This document shows positions 35,048 to 45,606 of a DNA stretch of 64,000 nucleotides, in pieces. The stretch spans positions 1-64,000 of the forward strand of contig NZ_VTDM01000009.1 in assembly GCF_015627105.1 (NCBI RefSeq), written 5' to 3'. The notes under the pieces were generated by a model, which ran no database searches, was not told the origin of the DNA, and was given only the letters and a program-made list of their open reading frames with translations. Source of the DNA: Acinetobacter baretiae (GTDB lineage Bacteria > Pseudomonadota > Gammaproteobacteria > Pseudomonadales > Moraxellaceae). The number at the start of each line of letters is the position of its first letter. Position 1 is the stretch's first letter. A program made the position numbers and the translations under genes.

Positions 35048-36547
35048 ATGTCAATGTGCTTTCAAGATCTCTGTGATGTAAAAGCAGACTTTCCTTGGCT
35101 TACCCAGCCATTGAAAGGATTTTGTTTAGACAGTCGTGAGTTAAAACAAGGGCAAATTTTTATTGCACTAAATAGTTTTTCACAGCAAGAAAAAATAGCG
35201 ATATTTGCAAAAAGTGCGATACAAAAAGGGGCGTTAGGCATTATTTCTGAGTCTGAAATTGAGGGTGTAAATACACTTATTATTCCTCATGTTCGTCAGC
35301 AAATGGGGCAATGGCAACGCCAATATTTACAGCATTGTTTGCAAGTTACAGCGCCTAAAGTGATTGCAGTTACAGGAACGAATGGTAAAACAACCATTTC
35401 AAGATTGGTCGCTGAACTATTGATGTTTACAGGGCGTACAGTTGCTGTGATGGGTACAGCAGGCCACGGTATTTTACCTCATTTAGAACCATCTACTCAT
35501 ACCACAGTAGATGCTTTGCAGTTACAACAACGATTGATGCAATTTAAGCAACAAGGCGCTGACTATGTGTCGTTAGAGGCCAGCTCACATGGGTTAGATC
35601 AGGGGCGTTTAGTTGGAACTGATATTGAAATTGCGATTTACAGTAATTTAAGTCATGACCATTTAGATTATCATCGTACCTTTGAAGATTACGCCAAAGC
35701 CAAAGCTAAACTTTTTTCATTTTCAACACTGAAAGTTGCAGTGATTAATATTGATGATGATTATGCTTCTGTTATGCAAACGGCTGTAAAAAATAATACT
35801 GCACAACCTCAGCTCATAACGTACTCTAGAGAAAATAGTCAAGCAGACGTTTACGTTCGTAATATTGTGTATAGTTTAGATGGCGTAACGTTTGATTTGC
35901 ACAGCCCACAAGGGGTGATGGCAATCTCTAGTCCATTGCTTGGTCAATTCAATATTGACAACTTATTGGCAAGTTTAGCAACGATACATGCTTTGGGGAT
36001 AAATTTACGTCATATTGTGGATCAATTACCTCAGTTGGTTGGAGCACCTGGGCGTATGCAAGTTATGCATGATCAGCATCGAGTTTTTATTATTGATTAT
36101 GCACATACACCAGATGCATTAGAGCAAGCTTTAAGTAGTGTGAGAAAGCATGTCGAAGGTAAATTGTGGGTGGTTTTCGGTTGTGGTGGTGATCGGGATC
36201 GTACAAAACGTCCAATGATGACCAATATTGCATTGGTACAGGCTGATGTGGTTGTACTGACTGCAGATAATCCACGAACAGAAAATTTACAACAGATTTT
36301 TAATGATATGACCACAGGGATAGATTTTTCTACGTATCATGCCTATCAAATCGATCATCGCCGTGATGCAATTGCTTATGTCACACAACAGGCACAAGCA
36401 GGTGATGTTGTTGTGATTGCAGGTAAAGGCCATGAAAATTATCAAGATATAGACGGTGTGAAGCATTTTTTTGATGATATGGTTGAATTAAAAAATGCAT
36501 TAATAGACTCGTCTTCGCTTTCAAAAACATATCTGCCACTGAGGTAA
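35048..36547 (+). CDS. murE: UDP-MurNAc-L-Ala-D-Glu:meso-diaminopimelate ligase MurE
   Basis: The 499-residue Mur ligase adds meso-diaminopimelate to the peptidoglycan precursor. The ATP loop VTGTNGKTT is near residue 112, and the SSHGL and SNLSHDHLDYH substrate blocks follow. The DAP-specific DNPR motif is seen in LTADNPRTE near 405, with GKGHENYQ near 460. It lies between ftsI and murF in the cluster, and its stop overlaps or abuts the murF start. Confidence 0.96.
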   Translation: MSMCFQDLCDVKADFPWLTQPLKGFCLDSRELKQGQIFIALNSFSQQEKIAIFAKSAIQKGALGIISESEIEGVNTLIIPHVRQQMGQWQRQYLQHCLQVTAPKVIAVTGTNGKTTISRLVAELLMFTGRTVAVMGTAGHGILPHLEPSTHTTVDALQLQQRLMQFKQQGADYVSLEASSHGLDQGRLVGTDIEIAIYSNLSHDHLDYHRTFEDYAKAKAKLFSFSTLKVAVINIDDDYASVMQTAVKNNTAQPQLITYSRENSQADVYVRNIVYSLDGVTFDLHSPQGVMAISSPLLGQFNIDNLLASLATIHALGINLRHIVDQLPQLVGAPGRMQVMHDQHRVFIIDYAHTPDALEQALSSVRKHVEGKLWVVFGCGGDRDRTKRPMMTNIALVQADVVVLTADNPRTENLQQIFNDMTTGIDFSTYHAYQIDHRRDAIAYVTQQAQAGDVVVIAGKGHENYQDIDGVKHFFDDMVELKNALIDSSSLSKTYLPLR

Positions 36548-36552
36548 TGATT

Positions 36553-37953
36553 ATGCATACATCAACGACAAGTACAGATGTACTCATGCCTTGGTCGGCA
36601 CAAGAACTTGCAGAGGCAACGCACGGCACGTGGTATAAAGGACGTTTACCTCAAACATTGGTTAAACGTATTTTAACCAATTCGCGCGATGCTGAAATGG
36701 ACGATGCCTTTTTAGCACTTCGGGGAACGAGATTTGATGCTCATACATTTTTACCGCAGCTCTCTACACAAGGCTGTCGTATTGCGATTGTAGAGCATCC
36801 AATCGAAACGCTCGAGATCTATCAGTTGGTGGTTAAAAATACTCGTTTGGCTTTAGGGCATTTAGGTGCATTTCGACGACAAGCATGTCGTGATTTAAAG
36901 GTCGTTGCATTAACAGGCAGTAGTGGTAAAACGACCACTAAAGAAATGTTAGGCAGTATTTTAAGTCTTTTGGCACCGACACTTGTGACTCGAGGCAATT
37001 TAAATAATGATTTAGGTGTGCCGATGATGTTACTTGAGTTAACTCAGCAACATCGCTATGCAGTTATGGAGTTGGGTGCAAATCATCAAGGTGAAATTGC
37101 GTATACGTCAGGTCTTGTTTCCCCTGATGTTGCAGGTATTTTAAATATCGGTACTGCACATTTAGGTGAGTTTGGTGGGCGTGAGGGTATTTGTCGAGCA
37201 AAATCTGAAATTTATCAACATTTAAATCCTTTTGGATGTGCCATTATTCCTCAAAAAGACGATTTTACACTCAAAATTCAAGCACATACACAGCATCTTC
37301 AGTGCTTAAGTTTTGGGCAAGATGGAGATGTGTACGCCACAAAAATTCAATTAAATCCAGAATCCACACAATTCATGTTACATACACCTCAGGGTGTGAG
37401 CCAGATCCAACTGCCTTTTGCAGGCATACATAATGTCGATAATGCATTGGCTGCAACAGCATTTGCTTTGGCACTTGAAGTACCCTTAGATGTTATTGCA
37501 CAAGGTTTAGCACGTGCTGTGGCCGTTAAAGGACGTTTGAACTTTATCCGTAAAAAACAACATTTATTTATAGATGATACGTATAATGCCAACCCCACCT
37601 CGATGTTGGCAGCAAGTAAAGTATTAAGCCAGCAAAGCGGTATAAAAGTGCTGGTCATGGGTGACATTGGTGAGCTTGGCGATACGGCTGTATTTGAACA
37701 TCAACAACTTGGTCAACAATTATCACAAGATAACATCGATCATATTGTTGCTGTGGGCGAGTATGCGCATGTGGTATGTGCTGCTGCAACAGGTACAGTG
37801 CCCATTACCGCCTTTGAAACACAAGCACAAGCACGACCGTATTTAATTGAAATGATAAAAAAACATCAACCTCAGACCATGAGTTTCCTGTTTAAAGGTT
37901 CTCGTTTTACCCACATGGAGACGTTGATGGCTGATGTGATGGAGACGCTTTAA
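36553..37953 (+). CDS. murF: UDP-MurNAc-tripeptide D-alanyl-D-alanine ligase MurF
   Basis: The 466-residue Mur ligase adds D-Ala-D-Ala, the last cytoplasmic amino-acid step of peptidoglycan synthesis. The ATP loop [32 protein letters not shown] and [11 protein letters not shown] are present. Of two in-frame ATGs, 36553 sits eight bases from GAGG (36541-36544), whereas 36547, which overlaps the murE stop, is only two bases from it. mraY begins one base after its stop. Confidence 0.95.
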   Translation: MHTSTTSTDVLMPWSAQELAEATHGTWYKGRLPQTLVKRILTNSRDAEMDDAFLALRGTRFDAHTFLPQLSTQGCRIAIVEHPIETLEIYQLVVKNTRLALGHLGAFRRQACRDLKVVALTGSSGKTTTKEMLGSILSLLAPTLVTRGNLNNDLGVPMMLLELTQQHRYAVMELGANHQGEIAYTSGLVSPDVAGILNIGTAHLGEFGGREGICRAKSEIYQHLNPFGCAIIPQKDDFTLKIQAHTQHLQCLSFGQDGDVYATKIQLNPESTQFMLHTPQGVSQIQLPFAGIHNVDNALAATAFALALEVPLDVIAQGLARAVAVKGRLNFIRKKQHLFIDDTYNANPTSMLAASKVLSQQSGIKVLVMGDIGELGDTAVFEHQQLGQQLSQDNIDHIVAVGEYAHVVCAAATGTVPITAFETQAQARPYLIEMIKKHQPQTMSFLFKGSRFTHMETLMADVMETL

Positions 37954-37954
37954 A

Positions 37955-39073
37955 ATGTTGTTATGGTTATTTGAACGATTAGGTGGGTACGATACAAGCT
38001 TTTTAGTCGTACGCTATCTGACATTACGAACGCTACTGAGTGTAATTACCTCATTATTGATTGGCTTAGGTTTAGGCCCTGTCATGATTAAAAAACTACG
38101 TGCGTTAAAATATGGTCAAGCCGTCAGTACGTTTGCTCCAGAAAATCATGCTCAAAAAATGGGTACACCGACTATGGGTGGGGTGTTGATTCTAATGTCG
38201 ATTGGAATTAGTACCTTATTGTGGGCAGATTTATCTAACCCATATGTATGGATTGTCTTGGCTGTTATGGTGATTTTTGGTGCTGTCGGTTGGGCAGATG
38301 ATTGGATTAAAATTCGCTATAAAGACAATGCAGGTTTACCTGCTCGGAAAAAGTTTTTTTGGACATCAGTAGGGGCATTAGGTGCAGGTATTGCGCTGTA
38401 TAGCATTGCTCAAGCACAACCTTCAGTGACGACCACGCACAATATGCTTGATTTACTGATTCCATTTTTTAAAAATTTAAATATTCCTTTATCTGCTGTG
38501 CCGTTTGGTTTGGCTTTTATCGCATTTACTTACTTGGTCATTAATGGCGCATCTAATGCGGTAAATTTAACAGATGGTTTAGATGGTCTTGCTATTATGC
38601 CTGTCGTTTTAGTGGCGGCAGGGCTAGGTGTGTTTGCCTATTTGTCAGGTGATGTTCGTTTTGCCAATTACTTGCATATTCCATATGTGAAATATACTTC
38701 AGAACTGGTGGTGATTTGCTCTGCGATGGTAGGCGCAGGCTTAGCATTTTTATGGTTTAATGCGCATCCTGCACAGATTTTTATGGGTGATGTTGGCGCA
38801 TTGGCATTAGGTGCAATGCTTGGAACCATTGCAGTAATGGTTCGCCAAGAAATTGTGTTTGCAATTATGGGTGGTGTATTTGTGATGGAAGCAGTCTCTG
38901 TTTTCTTACAAATTGGCTCACTACGTATGCGAAATAAACGAGTATTTCTCATGGCACCTTTGCATCATCATTATGAAAAAAGAGGCTGGAAAGAAACACA
39001 AGTCGTGATTCGTTTTTGGATCGTGACGATTTTCTTGGTGGTCATTGGTTTAATGACTTTAAAGCTACGTTAA
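37955..39073 (+). CDS. mraY: Phospho-N-acetylmuramoyl-pentapeptide transferase MraY
   Basis: This 372-residue inner-membrane enzyme with about ten helices transfers phospho-MurNAc-pentapeptide to undecaprenyl phosphate to form lipid I. The family motifs KMGTPTMGG near residue 67, WADDWIK near 110, [13 protein letters not shown] near 198 and the catalytic [11 protein letters not shown] near 270 are present. It also has [12 protein letters not shown] near 330. It is the last gene of the cluster here and is followed by a terminator, so murD, ftsW and murG are not contiguous. Confidence 0.97.
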   Translation: MLLWLFERLGGYDTSFLVVRYLTLRTLLSVITSLLIGLGLGPVMIKKLRALKYGQAVSTFAPENHAQKMGTPTMGGVLILMSIGISTLLWADLSNPYVWIVLAVMVIFGAVGWADDWIKIRYKDNAGLPARKKFFWTSVGALGAGIALYSIAQAQPSVTTTHNMLDLLIPFFKNLNIPLSAVPFGLAFIAFTYLVINGASNAVNLTDGLDGLAIMPVVLVAAGLGVFAYLSGDVRFANYLHIPYVKYTSELVVICSAMVGAGLAFLWFNAHPAQIFMGDVGALALGAMLGTIAVMVRQEIVFAIMGGVFVMEAVSVFLQIGSLRMRNKRVFLMAPLHHHYEKRGWKETQVVIRFWIVTIFLVVIGLMTLKLR

Positions 39074-39091
39074 TTGTAGATGTATTCATTC

Positions 39092-39116
39092 AAAAGCTGG
39101 CAAAAGCCAGCTTTTT
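39092..39116 (+). terminator. Terminator after mraY
   Basis: AAAAGCTGGC / GCCAGCTTTT is a perfect 10-bp stem with loop AAAA and a T5 run. It ends the rsmH-mraY transcript and lies upstream of the rlmA start. Confidence 0.92.
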
Positions 39117-39133
39117 ACATTGGAGGACGTTGT

Positions 39134-39985
39134 GTGAAAACACCGAAAAATTTACCGTTAATGTGTCCTGTGTGTCGAGATCAATTGAGTCTATCGGATC
39201 GAACGTGGCAATGTGTACAGAAACACAGTTTTGATTTGGCAAAACAAGGATATGTTAATTTACATGTGGTGCAACACAAACACAGTAAAACACCTGGAGA
39301 TACTGCTGAATCTGTAGCAGCACGTCGAAACTTTTTACTTGAAGGTTACTATGAACCATTACAGCAAGCCATTACTGCACTGATAAAACAATACAATATT
39401 GATTCTATACTTGATATTGGTTGTGGTGAAGGGTATTACACCAGTGCCATGCAACGTGGTGTTTCACAGTGCATAGGGGTGGATATTGCAAAAACGGCCA
39501 TACAACGTGCAGCAAAAACCAATCATGATGTCACTTGGGTTGTAGGTACAGGTGCTGTATTACCTGTGATGGATCACTGTATAGATTTATGCACGAGTTT
39601 ATTTAGTCCGCTCCCATTAGATGAAATCTCTCGAGTGCTCAAGCCACAAGGCTATTGTTTAGTCGTTACACCTGCTCACAATCATTTATATAACATGAGA
39701 GCGGCTTTGTTTGATCAAGTGACTCTGCATGAGCCGAGTAAAATATTGACTCAATTTGAAGCAGATTTTGATGTCGTGAAACAACAGCATCTTGAATATG
39801 ACATGACCTTAACACAACATGCGTTGAAAGACCTGGTTGCTATGACACCGTATGCATACAAAGCCAAGCGAGATAAGCGTGTTGCACTTGAGTGTATTGA
39901 TCAGTTTGCTGTTACAGCAAGTTTTCAAATATATTTGTTTCAGCATCGTGCACCGACCGTTGCAATTTGCCCTACAGCAGTATGA
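39134..39985 (+). CDS. rlmA: 23S rRNA (guanine-N1)-methyltransferase RlmA-like
   Basis: The 283-residue protein has an N-terminal zinc finger (CPVCRDQLSL, then WQCVQKHSFDLAKQGYVNL) and a Rossmann methyltransferase domain with SAM loop LDIGCGEGYYTSAM. These are the two parts of RlmA, which methylates G745 of 23S rRNA. A GTG start at 39134 is chosen because GGAGG lies seven bases upstream. A longer reading from 39080 would place the mraY terminator inside the gene. It converges on mrcA, with 26 bases between stops. Confidence 0.88.
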   Translation: MKTPKNLPLMCPVCRDQLSLSDRTWQCVQKHSFDLAKQGYVNLHVVQHKHSKTPGDTAESVAARRNFLLEGYYEPLQQAITALIKQYNIDSILDIGCGEGYYTSAMQRGVSQCIGVDIAKTAIQRAAKTNHDVTWVVGTGAVLPVMDHCIDLCTSLFSPLPLDEISRVLKPQGYCLVVTPAHNHLYNMRAALFDQVTLHEPSKILTQFEADFDVVKQQHLEYDMTLTQHALKDLVAMTPYAYKAKRDKRVALECIDQFAVTASFQIYLFQHRAPTVAICPTAV

Positions 39986-40011
39986 AGCTAGAGCAAATTG
40001 CATATATGTGA

Positions 40012-42495
40012 CTACTGTACTTGATTGATTAAGTTTTCAATATCATCACCATTTGCATGTTTATTTGGGGGTGTTTGTGCATTTGGTACGTTATTGGGTT
40101 GTTCATTCTCGGCAGGTGCAGGTAAGTCACTAAAATCGTTGCTGTCTTGTGTAGGTTGAATAGTCACAGGTTTATACATTGGTTTTGCACTTGGGGGTGA
40201 AATACGACCATTGTTATGGTCTTTATTTTTCATGTGTGCAGTATCATCACTATCTATGTTAACCCATGCATAGGGTGTCCCAGCTAAAGCATTTTTCATG
40301 AAGCCTGACCAGATAGGGAGTGCTGCAACACCACCGTATTCACGCCGTCCTAATGTGGTTGGTTGATCAAAGCCAACCCAAGCCACTGTGACAAGTTTGC
40401 CATTGAAGCCAGAAAACCATGCATCTCTAGCATCATTGGTGGTTCCTGTTTTTCCACCAATATCATCACGGCCTATGGCCAATGCTGCACGACCAGTACC
40501 GACTTGAATAACATCTCGTAAAATATTTGCCATATCAAATGCAGACTCTGATTTGATAATACGCTGTGCTTGACGGTAATCACTACGTTTTAATGCAGTT
40601 TGATTGATTTTTTCGGTTTGTTGAAAGGCTGTATCATCACTGGTATGTTGTGTCTCAGAACGAATGTTAGATGATGCCTCAATACAAGAGATACATGCAT
40701 ACTCAGGGTTGGCTCTATACACTGTTTTACCATAGGCATCATTAATATAGTCTATAAAATAAGGTTCTATACGATAACCACCATTTGCAAAAGTAGCATA
40801 TCCTGTCGCCATTTGTATGGGTAGAACCTGTGGTGTACCTAAAGCGATTGTAAAGTTGCGAGGGATTTGATTTTCTTGTAAACCAAAATCCATCAGTAGT
40901 TGACGAGCATGCTCTACGCCAACATTTTGTAATAAACGTACAGATACTGTATTACGAGATAAATAGAGTGCTCGACGTAGTGGCATGAGCCCTAAGTAGC
41001 GTCCATCGGAGTTTTTTGGTGACCATTTGCCAATCGTAATTGGTGCATCATCGACCATACTATAAGGTGTCATACCCCGTTCTAAAGCCAATGCATAAAT
41101 AAACGGCTTAATGGTAGAACCTGGTTGACGCCAACCTTGTAAAGCACGATTAAATGTCGATTGGTAGTAGTTATAACCACCAACGATGGCCTCTATAGCA
41201 CCATTATTGGGGTTTAAAGCAATAAGCTGACCTTGTACTTTTGGTAGTTGTACCAAAAGCCATGTTTTTTTATCTTCACTGTGTCGTAAACGAACAATAT
41301 CATTTAATTTCACAATTTGATTTGCACGACTTGGCATCGGCCCCACACTGTTGGCATTTCTATAAGGGTGTGCCCAAGCCATGCTTGTCCAAGGTACAGT
41401 CACTTGTGTACCATCTTTAAACTCTGCATCAAAGGTACTGTTTGATACCTTCGTGACTTTGGCAGGGTAGGCTTCTGCAATCGGGAAAAACTGACTTAAT
41501 GGTTTGTCATTTGCTTCAGCACCACGCCAACCATGGCGATGATCATAATCTTCTAAGCCCGCTTGAATGGCTTCTTCGGCATATTTTTGACGTTGACTAT
41601 TAATAGTTGTGTAAATTTTAAATCCTGAGTCAACAGCTTGTTCTCCAAACTTGCTGACAATCTCTGAACGTACCATTTCGCCCACATATGGAAATTGAGT
41701 ATTAATTCCTCGATCTTGCATATCTAAGTTTAATGGTTCTGTCACAGATTTTTGGTATTCTTGCGAACTGATATACCCTAGCTGTAGCATACGACCAAGA
41801 ATCCAGTTTCTACGCTCAAGTGCTCGATCTGGATTTGCGACCGGATTATATTTTGAAGGCGCTTTAGGTAGGCCTGCAATCATGGCCATTTGTGCAATGC
41901 TGAGTTGATCTAGGCGATCTTTGTTGTAATAAATTTTTGCCGCTGCTGCGATGCCATAAGCATTTTTTCCTAGAAATATTTTATTGACATATAGCATTAA
42001 AATTTCTTGTTTACTCAGGTTTTCTTCTAGTTTTCTGGCAAGAAAGACTTCTGTCAGTTTGCGTTTGAGCGTTCTTTCAGGGCTTAAGTAATAATTTTTT
42101 GCCACCTGCATGGTAATGGTTGACCCACCTGTTTGTACATCTGAACCAGTGATACTCTCACTGACTGCACGGCCAAGTCCTTTAAAGCTAATACCACTGT
42201 GTTCGAAAAAAGACGAGTCTTCTGCGGCTAAAAATGCATGAATAAACTGAGGAGGAATTTGATTGTACTCGACAGGAATAGACAGTTTACCGCCATATTC
42301 TGCAATCAATTTTTGATCTGCAGTGTATATTTGAATCGGTTTAAGAAGTGGCGCTTTTTTTATTGTACTCATTTCAGGAAGTGAGGGTGCAATGTATAAA
42401 TACATGCCATAAAATCCCATCGGAATGCTGATCATCAGCATAAAGATAAACAGGAAAAAGGGGTAAATTCGGCCAGAACAAGAAGTTTTTTTCAT
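40012..42495 (-). CDS. mrcA: Bifunctional penicillin-binding protein 1A (PonA/MrcA)
   Basis: This 827-residue class A PBP has an N-terminal membrane anchor at about 10-32 and a glycosyltransferase domain (AAEDSSFFEHSGI, GGSTITMQVAKN, ARKLEENLSKQEILMLYVN). An OB-like insert follows, then the transpeptidase domain with PGSTIKP, SRN and KTGTT motifs. The C-terminal tail is Pro/Asn-rich and hydrophilic. It polymerises and cross-links peptidoglycan in the periplasm. It is divergent from pilM across 152 bases, the usual mrcA-pilMNOPQ arrangement of Acinetobacter and Pseudomonas. Confidence 0.95.
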   Translation of the reverse strand: MKKTSCSGRIYPFFLFIFMLMISIPMGFYGMYLYIAPSLPEMSTIKKAPLLKPIQIYTADQKLIAEYGGKLSIPVEYNQIPPQFIHAFLAAEDSSFFEHSGISFKGLGRAVSESITGSDVQTGGSTITMQVAKNYYLSPERTLKRKLTEVFLARKLEENLSKQEILMLYVNKIFLGKNAYGIAAAAKIYYNKDRLDQLSIAQMAMIAGLPKAPSKYNPVANPDRALERRNWILGRMLQLGYISSQEYQKSVTEPLNLDMQDRGINTQFPYVGEMVRSEIVSKFGEQAVDSGFKIYTTINSQRQKYAEEAIQAGLEDYDHRHGWRGAEANDKPLSQFFPIAEAYPAKVTKVSNSTFDAEFKDGTQVTVPWTSMAWAHPYRNANSVGPMPSRANQIVKLNDIVRLRHSEDKKTWLLVQLPKVQGQLIALNPNNGAIEAIVGGYNYYQSTFNRALQGWRQPGSTIKPFIYALALERGMTPYSMVDDAPITIGKWSPKNSDGRYLGLMPLRRALYLSRNTVSVRLLQNVGVEHARQLLMDFGLQENQIPRNFTIALGTPQVLPIQMATGYATFANGGYRIEPYFIDYINDAYGKTVYRANPEYACISCIEASSNIRSETQHTSDDTAFQQTEKINQTALKRSDYRQAQRIIKSESAFDMANILRDVIQVGTGRAALAIGRDDIGGKTGTTNDARDAWFSGFNGKLVTVAWVGFDQPTTLGRREYGGVAALPIWSGFMKNALAGTPYAWVNIDSDDTAHMKNKDHNNGRISPPSAKPMYKPVTIQPTQDSNDFSDLPAPAENEQPNNVPNAQTPPNKHANGDDIENLINQVQ

Positions 42496-42647
42496 ATTTA
42501 GCTATGGTTAAAAAATGGGGTGGCGAAAAGAAAGTATAATCTATGTCGTTATATTATGGCGTATTATATACGATTATTGTGCAAATCATATTGAAAGTAG
42601 TGTATTGTCGAAAGATCTTACTCTCATAGAAATCATGAGGAAGCGTT

Positions 42648-43709
42648 GTGCTTAAATTGAATGGTAAACTAAAAAAGGGGTTAGTGGGAGTAGATATTGG
42701 TTGCTCCTCTGTGAAGTTGTTAGAGCTTTCGCAAAAAGGCGAGCGTTATAAGGTTGAGAGCTATGCCAATATCGCTTTAGCTGAAGGTGTGATTGTCGAT
42801 AACAGTATTGTGGATGCTGAAGCACTTTCAGATGCTTTACAAGAAGCTGTGGATGTTGGCAACCCTTCTGCCGACTTAGTGGCTTTTTCTTTACCCAATG
42901 CACAAGTGATTTATAAAACATTAGAAATGGATCGCGATTTAACTGACGAAGAAAGAGAAATACAAATTCGTTTAGATGCAGAACAATATATTCCCTTTCC
43001 CTTAGATGAAGTCAGTTTGGATTTTGAAGTACTTGGTGCCAATAAACAACAATTAGATCAAGTGTATGTACGCTTAGTTGCCACTCGTACTGAAAATATC
43101 GAAGCAATTACAGATGCTTTATCTTATGCAGGTTTAACACCTAAAGTTGCAGATGTAGAAAATTTGGTATTAGAGCGCGCATTTTCTATTTTTTGTAATC
43201 ATCTCCCGATGTCTGCAAAACGTGTTGCCGTACTCGATATTGGACACACAACCACCAACTTTACTGTACTAGATAACGGCCGTGTTATTTATACCAAAGA
43301 ACAAATGTTGGGTGGAAAACAACTGATTTTAGACGCACAGTATCATTATGGAGGATTATCAGAAGCCGATGCAACGGCACTGATTTTTGATCATAGTCAT
43401 CATGAAGATTATGACGCAGCAATTATGACGCCGTTTAAGCAAGCTATTTTAGACCAAACTACACGTGCATTACAGTTGTTTTTCTCTAGTTCGTCATATC
43501 ATCAAGTTGACCATATTTTACTGGCAGGTGGTGTGGCAAATTTAAACGGCTTGGCACAATATTTACAAGCTGAGCTCAGTTATAGAGTCACGGTCGCTTA
43601 TCCATTTTTAAATATGACGTTCTCACCTAAAGTGAACGTACAGCAGTTTGAACAAGATGCCCCTGCACTAATGCTTGCATTGGGTGCAGCACTTCGGAGT
43701 TTCGATTGA
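42648..43709 (+). CDS. pilM: Type IV pilus inner-membrane platform protein PilM
   Basis: The 353-residue actin-like cytoplasmic protein has VGVDIGCSSVKLLELS near residue 14 (first phosphate loop), LDIGHTTTNF near 195 and LLAGGVANLNGL near 290. PilM binds the cytoplasmic N terminus of PilN (INLLPWR) and links the pilus alignment subcomplex to the motor side. It starts with GTG at 42648, with GAGG seven bases upstream. Its stop overlaps the pilN start in TGATG. Confidence 0.95.
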   Translation: MLKLNGKLKKGLVGVDIGCSSVKLLELSQKGERYKVESYANIALAEGVIVDNSIVDAEALSDALQEAVDVGNPSADLVAFSLPNAQVIYKTLEMDRDLTDEEREIQIRLDAEQYIPFPLDEVSLDFEVLGANKQQLDQVYVRLVATRTENIEAITDALSYAGLTPKVADVENLVLERAFSIFCNHLPMSAKRVAVLDIGHTTTNFTVLDNGRVIYTKEQMLGGKQLILDAQYHYGGLSEADATALIFDHSHHEDYDAAIMTPFKQAILDQTTRALQLFFSSSSYHQVDHILLAGGVANLNGLAQYLQAELSYRVTVAYPFLNMTFSPKVNVQQFEQDAPALMLALGAALRSFD

Positions 43710-44329
43710 TGTCAAAAATAAACTTATTACCTTGGCGTGATGATGTTCGTGAGCAAAAGAAAAAGACATTTATTTTTGTGTCAGTGCTGATGGCCTGTTT
43801 GGGTTTGAGTGTTGTTGCGGTAACGTGGTTTGCACTGAATGAACGTCGAGCAGATCAAGAAAGTGCAAACCAAATAATTTTAGCGAAAAATCAACAAATT
43901 GATACACAACTTAAATCTTTAACAGGCTTGCAAGAGCAAAGACAAGCGATTATTGATCGAATGGTATTGATTCAAAACTTACAAGCTCAACGCCCGATTC
44001 CTGTACGATTGGCGGATGAGTTGGTTCGTGTTGTTCCATCACAAGTGTATCTCACACGTTTTACACGTACTGGCGATGCTTTGGCGTTTGAAGGTCGTGC
44101 AGATAACCCAGATACTGTGGCAGAATTAATTCGTAATATGGACAGCTCTGCTTGGTTTCGAAATGTTTTCATGAGTTCATTTATTGCAAATGATAAAGAT
44201 GTTGCACCCAATACACAGACGTCTATTTTACCGAGGGTAGAAGAAAAGTATGGGGCGTTTGTTGTGACTGCAAGTATGGGAAGTATTGCACAACCAATAT
44301 CTGCACATGGGAAATCGGGAGGACAATAA
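43709..44329 (+). CDS. pilN: Type IV pilus alignment protein PilN
   Basis: The 206-residue bitopic protein begins MSKINLLPWRDD, the conserved PilM-binding peptide, and has a membrane helix at about 20-42. A coiled coil and a small ferredoxin-like periplasmic domain follow. It pairs with PilO to connect PilM with the PilP-PilQ outer complex. The ATG shares its A with the pilM stop; GGAG is nine bases upstream. Confidence 0.94.
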   Translation: MSKINLLPWRDDVREQKKKTFIFVSVLMACLGLSVVAVTWFALNERRADQESANQIILAKNQQIDTQLKSLTGLQEQRQAIIDRMVLIQNLQAQRPIPVRLADELVRVVPSQVYLTRFTRTGDALAFEGRADNPDTVAELIRNMDSSAWFRNVFMSSFIANDKDVAPNTQTSILPRVEEKYGAFVVTASMGSIAQPISAHGKSGGQ

Positions 44330-44330
44330 A

Positions 44331-45026
44331 ATGGCAGATCAAGATGCATTGGTTGACTTTGAGGATAAAGTAACGCAAAAAAAGCGTTCACTACAAGATT
44401 TTTTAGATCAATTTAAATCATTAGATGCAAATAATTATGGGAGTTGGCCCACTGTTGTAAAAATAACAAGTTGGGCTTTTATCTTTATTTTTATTTGTAT
44501 TTTGGGTTATTTTGTATTGATTGTATCTGTACTTGAAGATACATCAACTGCGCAAGCACAAGAAGCAAATTTGCTCAATGAATATCAACAAAAAGAGTCT
44601 AAATTACGTAACTCTCAAAATTATGATAAACAACTCAAAGTCATGCGGGAAAATTTCGATCAACAATTGCAACAGTTACCCAAAGAATCTGAAATAGCAG
44701 GTTTGGTTGAAGATATTAACCGTACAGGACTACAAGCTGGATTAAAGCTCAAAAATATTCGTTTAGAAAATGAAGTGAAACAAGACTTTTTTGTTGAACA
44801 ACCCATTACCATTGAAGCAACGGGTGACTATCATTCTTTTGCGCGTTTTGTGAGTAATTTGGCTGTACTATCACGTATTGTAAATGTAGGTGATTTTTCT
44901 ATTACGGCTGTAGACAAGAAAAACGGCAAAGTCGAGGTCCCTGAACTTAACTATGTGATTAAAGCAAAAACATACCGTTATTTAGGTGATGCAAAACCGA
45001 CGACAAATCAAAAGGCAGGAGGCTAA
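44331..45026 (+). CDS. pilO: Type IV pilus alignment protein PilO
   Basis: This 231-residue bitopic protein has a cytoplasmic tail, one membrane helix at about 48-70, a coiled coil (EANLLNEYQQKESKLRN) and a periplasmic domain (EIAGLVEDINRTGLQAGLKL). It heterodimerises with PilN. The ATG at 44331 has GGAGG eight bases upstream. A longer in-frame reading into pilN lacks such a site. The TAA overlaps the pilP start. Confidence 0.94.
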   Translation: MADQDALVDFEDKVTQKKRSLQDFLDQFKSLDANNYGSWPTVVKITSWAFIFIFICILGYFVLIVSVLEDTSTAQAQEANLLNEYQQKESKLRNSQNYDKQLKVMRENFDQQLQQLPKESEIAGLVEDINRTGLQAGLKLKNIRLENEVKQDFFVEQPITIEATGDYHSFARFVSNLAVLSRIVNVGDFSITAVDKKNGKVEVPELNYVIKAKTYRYLGDAKPTTNQKAGG

Positions 45027-45553
45027 TGAAAATGAGTCATCGCTTAATCTGCTCTACGATTGCACTATTGTTGATCTCAGGTTGTAGCTCTAGAGTGAGT
45101 CATGTCGAGTCAGAAATGAGTCGTATACAACAAGAGCCTCCATTGCCCTTACAGGCAGCGCCTGTGTTTGATAAAGTCCCAAATTTTGAATACGCAGCTC
45201 AGGGTTTAAGAAATCCCTTTCTACAAACTTCATTATATACAGAGCTTAAAGTACGTGCTGGAAAGAAAGTATCACCCAATCTTGCACATGTAGCACAACC
45301 ACTTGAAGCTTATCCATTAGAGTCATTATTGATGCGTGGTATGTTACAAGATGGTGGAAAAACATTTGCACTTATACAAGCACCTGATAAACAAGTGTAT
45401 CGTGTAAGCATAGGTAGTTACATGGGATTAAATCAAGGGCGTATTGTTTCATTGACACCGGAGCGTATACAGTTGATCGAAATCGTCTCTGATGGCCAAA
45501 ATGGTTATTTAGAGAGACCAAGAACCTTAGTTTTAGTTGGCCAAAACGCTTAG
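45026..45553 (+). CDS. pilP: Type IV pilus lipoprotein PilP
   Basis: This 175-residue lipoprotein has a signal peptide ending in the lipobox LISGC (Cys near residue 20), a disordered linker and a small beta domain (PLESLLMRGMLQDGGKTFALIQ) that contacts the PilQ secretin. It bridges PilN-PilO and PilQ. Two ATGs (45026, 45032) are possible; AGGAGG at 45017-45022 fits the second better, while the first overlaps the pilO stop. Confidence 0.93.
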   Translation: MKMSHRLICSTIALLLISGCSSRVSHVESEMSRIQQEPPLPLQAAPVFDKVPNFEYAAQGLRNPFLQTSLYTELKVRAGKKVSPNLAHVAQPLEAYPLESLLMRGMLQDGGKTFALIQAPDKQVYRVSIGSYMGLNQGRIVSLTPERIQLIEIVSDGQNGYLERPRTLVLVGQNA

Positions 45554-45606
45554 CGAATTAGATAAAGCATACTAGACAGAATGAAAAGATTGTGGGGAAT
45601 AAACGA

